This document shows, one piece after another, positions 5,240 to 8,035 of a DNA stretch of 8,035 nt. Both the position numbers and the translations under genes were made by a program. Position 1 is the stretch's first letter; every line of letters starts with the position of its first letter. Source of the stretch: Methanomicrobiales archaeon (lineage in GTDB: Archaea; Halobacteriota; Methanomicrobia; Methanomicrobiales; JACTUA01); the NCBI GenBank assembly GCA_028678555.1, contig JAJRDF010000064.1, positions 1 to 8,035 on the forward strand, read 5' to 3'. The notes beneath the pieces are model-generated. The model saw only the letters and a program-made list of their open reading frames with translations. It ran no database searches and was not told the DNA's origin.

Positions 5240-6984
5240 ACGGCCTTCCTCCCGGGTCTGAAGGTGGCATCGCCCTCTTCCGCCGCAGCGAGTTCCAGTT
5301 CCCTCTCCGGCACGACATGCCCACCGATCATCTCGTTGATGGCGGCTCCCGCCGGCACCATGGGGAAGACATTCTCCTCCCGCTCGATCCGGACATCCAG
5401 GATGAAGGGGCCTTCGGTCTCGATCATGGTGCGGAGCGCGGAGGGGACCTCCTCGCTCTGCTCCACCCGGAGCCCGTCGATACCGTAGGCCTTCGCGATA
5501 CCCACGAAGTCCACGGGGGGGAGCTCGGTGTAGGAGTACCGGTGATCGTAGAAGAGCTCCTGCCACTGCCGGACCATGCCCAGGAACATGTTGTTCAGGA
5601 TGACGACCTTCACCGGGATGTTATTGGCCGCCACCGTCCCCAGCTCCTGGATGTTCATCTGGAAGGATCCGTCGCCTGCGATATCCACCACCGTCTCGTC
5701 GGGCCGGGCAAAGTGGGCCCCGATGGCGGCGGGGAACCCGTACCCCATGGTCCCCAGCCCCCCGGACGAGAGCCAGGACCGGGGGTTCCGGAAGCAGTAC
5801 CACTGGGCGGTCCACATCTGGTTCTGTCCCACCTCGGAGACGATGATCCCCTCACCCTTCAGCAGGTTCGAGAGCTCCTGGATCACATACTGCGGCCGGA
5901 GGCACCCGTCGCTCTTGTAGGAGAGGGGATGCTTGCGCATCCAGGCCCGGACTTTCGCGAGCCAGTGCTTCCGGTCATCACGCTTCTTCATCCGGTGGAG
6001 CATCGTCTGGAGCACCGACCGCAGGTCCCCGACAATCGGGACGTCCACCTTCTTGTTCTTCCCGATCTCGGCCGGGTCGATGTCCACGTGGATGATCTGG
6101 GCATGGGGGGCAAAGGTCGAGAGCTTCCCCGTTACCCGGTCATCGAACCGGACCCCGAGGGCGATCAGGAGATCGCTCTCGGTCACGGCATAGTTGGCAT
6201 AGGCGGTCCCGTGCATGCCCAGCATACCCAGGTTCAGGGGATGGTCACAGGGGATGGAGCCGAGGCCCATGAGCGTGGTCGTGACCGGGCAGAGCAGGCG
6301 CTCGGCGAGCTGGACCATCTCTCCCGATGCCTCGGAAGTGATAATCCCCCCGCCGGCATAGATCACCGGCCGTTCCGCCTTCTCGATCAGCTCGATGGCC
6401 TTGTCGATCTGCCGCGTGTGTCCTTTCAGGGTGGGCTGGTAGCCACGGAGATGCACCTTCTCGGGCAGGGGAGGGACCTCGTCGATCTGGCCGGCGGTGA
6501 CGTCCTTGGGCAGGTCGATGAGCACCGGGCCCGGCCTCCCGGTCCGGGCGATGTAGAACGCCTCCTGTACCACCCGGTCCACGTCCACCGTCCGCTTCAC
6601 CAGGTAACTGTGCTTGGTGACGGGCAGGGTGATGCCCGTGATATCCGCCTCCTGGAAGGCATCGTTGCCCAGCAGGCTCGTGGGTACCTGGCCGGTGAGG
6701 GCCACCATCGGGACCGAGTCCATGTAGGCGTTGGCGATGCCAGTAACCAGGTTGCAGGCGCCGGGGCCTGAAGTGGCCAGGCAGACCCCTACCCGGCCAC
6801 TGGCCCGGGCATACCCGTCGGCGGCGTGGGCGGCCGCCTGCTCGTGGCGTACGAGGATGTGCCGGATCGGGGAATCGTAGAGTTCGTCGTAGACTGGCAG
6901 GATCACTCCGCCGGGGTAGCCGAAGATGATGTCGACTCCCTCCCTTTGGAGCCCCTCAACGAGTATCTTTGCTCCGGTCTTCAT
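5236..6984 (-). CDS. ilvB: Acetolactate synthase, large (catalytic) subunit
   Basis: Thiamine diphosphate enzyme that condenses two pyruvates to 2-acetolactate (valine and leucine) or pyruvate with 2-oxobutyrate to 2-aceto-2-hydroxybutyrate (isoleucine). All three domains are present in the 582 residues. The N-terminal Pyr domain has FGYPGG (21-26), catalytic Glu48 in RHEQAAAHAADGYAR and TSGPGACN (71-78). A central FAD-binding domain has GGGI and the RFDDRVTG loop. The C-terminal PP domain has the ThDP/Mg motif from G437-D438-G439 to N464-N465. Full length and intact residues indicate a working anabolic enzyme; an FAD-independent catabolic type is less likely given the RFDDR loop and paired ilvN. 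The ATG at 6984 was chosen because GGTGA lies about 5 nt upstream. A GTG at 6993 would add three residues. Its first 29 nt overlap the leuA-type gene, and its stop overlaps ilvN. Confidence 0.97.
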   Translation of the reverse strand: MKTGAKILVEGLQREGVDIIFGYPGGVILPVYDELYDSPIRHILVRHEQAAAHAADGYARASGRVGVCLATSGPGACNLVTGIANAYMDSVPMVALTGQVPTSLLGNDAFQEADITGITLPVTKHSYLVKRTVDVDRVVQEAFYIARTGRPGPVLIDLPKDVTAGQIDEVPPLPEKVHLRGYQPTLKGHTRQIDKAIELIEKAERPVIYAGGGIITSEASGEMVQLAERLLCPVTTTLMGLGSIPCDHPLNLGMLGMHGTAYANYAVTESDLLIALGVRFDDRVTGKLSTFAPHAQIIHVDIDPAEIGKNKKVDVPIVGDLRSVLQTMLHRMKKRDDRKHWLAKVRAWMRKHPLSYKSDGCLRPQYVIQELSNLLKGEGIIVSEVGQNQMWTAQWYCFRNPRSWLSSGGLGTMGYGFPAAIGAHFARPDETVVDIAGDGSFQMNIQELGTVAANNIPVKVVILNNMFLGMVRQWQELFYDHRYSYTELPPVDFVGIAKAYGIDGLRVEQSEEVPSALRTMIETEGPFILDVRIEREENVFPMVPAGAAINEMIGGHVVPERELELAAAEEGDATFRPGRKAV

Positions 6985-8035
6985 TCTCCTCACCCAGCAG
7001 CCGGTTCATGCCCGCAATGACTGCTTCGACGCTGGCCATGATGATGTCGGTGCGGGCGCCGCGGGATGTAAGTATCTTTCCGTCCTTACTTAACCTTACC
7101 GTTACCTCGACGAGGGCGTCCGTCCCGCCCCGGATGGCATCCACGTGGTACTCTTCCAGCCGGATGTCCCCCGCAGCGGCAACGGTGCGGCGGAGGGCCT
7201 CCACGGCGGCGTCCACGGGACCGTTCCCCGTCGAGGCCCCGGTCACCTCCTCGCCGTTCACGACAAGCGTCACGGACGCGGTGGGCATCACGTGGCTTCC
7301 CGAGACCACCGTGAACTGCTTGAGGGAGAGGGCCGGGGTGAAGGCGAGACCCAGCACCGCCTCGGCGATGGCCATCAGGTCCGCGTCGGTGACCCGCTTC
7401 CCCCGGTCACCCAGCGCCTTGATCCGGGCCACGATCTCGCGGAGCTGCCTCTCGTCGGCCTGGTAGTGCATCTCGTCGAGGGCCGCCTGGACAGAGGCGG
7501 AGCCGGAGTGCTTTCCCAGCACGATTCGCCGCTTCCGGCCCACCAGCTCCGGCGTGATGGGCTCGTAGGTCCGGGAGTCCCGGAGGATCCCGTGGGCATG
7601 GATCCCGCTCTCGTGGGTGAACGCCATCTCCCCCACGATGGCCTTGTTGGTGGGCAGGGGAACCCCGGTGAGCCGGGAGACCAGGGTGGAGAGGTGGTAG
7701 AGCTCCCGGGTCATTATCCCGGTACGGTACCCGTACAGCACTTCCAGGGCCATCACCAGCTCCTCGAAGGCAGTGTTCCCTGCCCGCTCCCCCAGGCCAT
7801 TCACCGTGGTATGGGCGCAGGTGGCGCCGGCCTTCAGCGCGGCCAGCGTGTTGGCCATCCCCACCCCCAGGTCATCGTGGCAGTGGATGGAGAGCGGGGC
7901 GATGGCGGCCAGGGGCGGCATCATCTCAGCGGTCCGCTCGGGGGTCAGGATCCCCACCGTGTCGCAGAAGCAGAGCCGGTCGGCCCCCCGCCTGACCCCC
8001 TCGGCAAAGATCTCCCGCAGGAACGCCTGGTCCGC
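6956..8035 (-). CDS. leuA: 2-isopropylmalate synthase / (R)-citramalate synthase family protein, N-terminal part beyond window
   Basis: Acetyl-CoA-dependent condensing enzyme for leucine (from 2-oxoisovalerate) or, if a citramalate synthase, for isoleucine (from pyruvate). The visible 359 residues begin within the TIM barrel. CDTVGILTPE is followed by metal-ligand H-C-H in HCHDDLGVGMAN (His51 and His53 of the visible part) and NGLGERAGN with the metal-binding Asn. HESGIHAHGI and RRIVLGKHSG follow, then a full C-terminal LeuA-type regulatory domain (about residues 215-345, with TGNGPVDAAVEAL). That domain argues against the shorter homocitrate-type AksA, which typically lacks it, and fits LeuA or CimA. 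Asp replaces the usual Asn in the HND motif. The N-terminal residues that best separate LeuA from CimA lie outside the window. The symbol is therefore tentative, while the family is certain. The 3' end overlaps ilvB by 29 nt, so it heads the visible part of the operon. Confidence 0.88.
   Translation of the reverse strand, partial: ADQAFLREIFAEGVRRGADRLCFCDTVGILTPERTAEMMPPLAAIAPLSIHCHDDLGVGMANTLAALKAGATCAHTTVNGLGERAGNTAFEELVMALEVLYGYRTGIMTRELYHLSTLVSRLTGVPLPTNKAIVGEMAFTHESGIHAHGILRDSRTYEPITPELVGRKRRIVLGKHSGSASVQAALDEMHYQADERQLREIVARIKALGDRGKRVTDADLMAIAEAVLGLAFTPALSLKQFTVVSGSHVMPTASVTLVVNGEEVTGASTGNGPVDAAVEALRRTVAAAGDIRLEEYHVDAIRGGTDALVEVTVRLSKDGKILTSRGARTDIIMASVEAVIAGMNRLLGEENEDRSKDTR

Noticed and set aside
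5240..5566. Upstream extension of ilvN in the same frame
   Set aside because: It lies wholly inside ilvB, does not resemble any IlvN, and the ATG at 5239 has a ribosome site and the usual 4-nt overlap.
5230..6771. 513-codon open frame on the plus strand across ilvB
   Set aside because: It is antisense to an intact acetolactate synthase with all catalytic motifs. The His/Asp/Gly/Pro-rich translation reflects ilvB codon bias.

Overview
The window looks like ordinary, GC-rich chromosome from a methanogenic archaeon, most plausibly of the Methanomicrobiales. This is an inference from several signs: GC-rich third codon positions with CGG for Arg, ATC and CTG; Shine-Dalgarno sites matching GGTGAT/GGAGG; archaeal TATA-like boxes about 27 nt before likely start points; and oligo-T tracts after stop codons. 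No tRNA, rRNA, CRISPR array, transposase or integrase was seen.

Left block (1-3333, all minus strand, transcribed right to left): a UDP-galactopyranose mutase-like FAD protein, then a GT4 glycosyltransferase, a GT2 glycosyltransferase and a PaaI-like hotdog thioesterase that runs off the left edge. The first three overlap by 10 and 4 nt, and the fourth starts 12 nt after the third, so they are almost certainly one operon. The first three suggest synthesis of a glycan or glycolipid on the cytoplasmic face of the membrane. The thioesterase is probably a passenger.

Middle block (3334-4735): a 98-bp divergent promoter region, a small basic plus-strand protein of unknown function (3432-3767), a 221-bp gap with oligo-T tracts on both strands, and a small acidic minus-strand protein of unknown function (3989-4357). 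A 378-bp gap without a convincing gene follows. It holds a strong 16-nt inverted repeat with a nested hairpin and, further on, a weaker hairpin cluster.

Right block (4736-8035, minus strand): a 2-isopropylmalate/citramalate synthase-type gene (its 5' part lies beyond the right edge), ilvB and ilvN, encoding the first steps of branched-chain amino acid synthesis. leuA and ilvB overlap by 29 nt, and ilvB and ilvN by 4 nt. The unit ends at a T7 tract just after ilvN, so ilvC is not its next gene.

Nothing here clearly shows an undescribed system. The best leads are the structured element at 4435-4491, the mutase-like/GT4/GT2 cassette and the two small proteins of unknown function.
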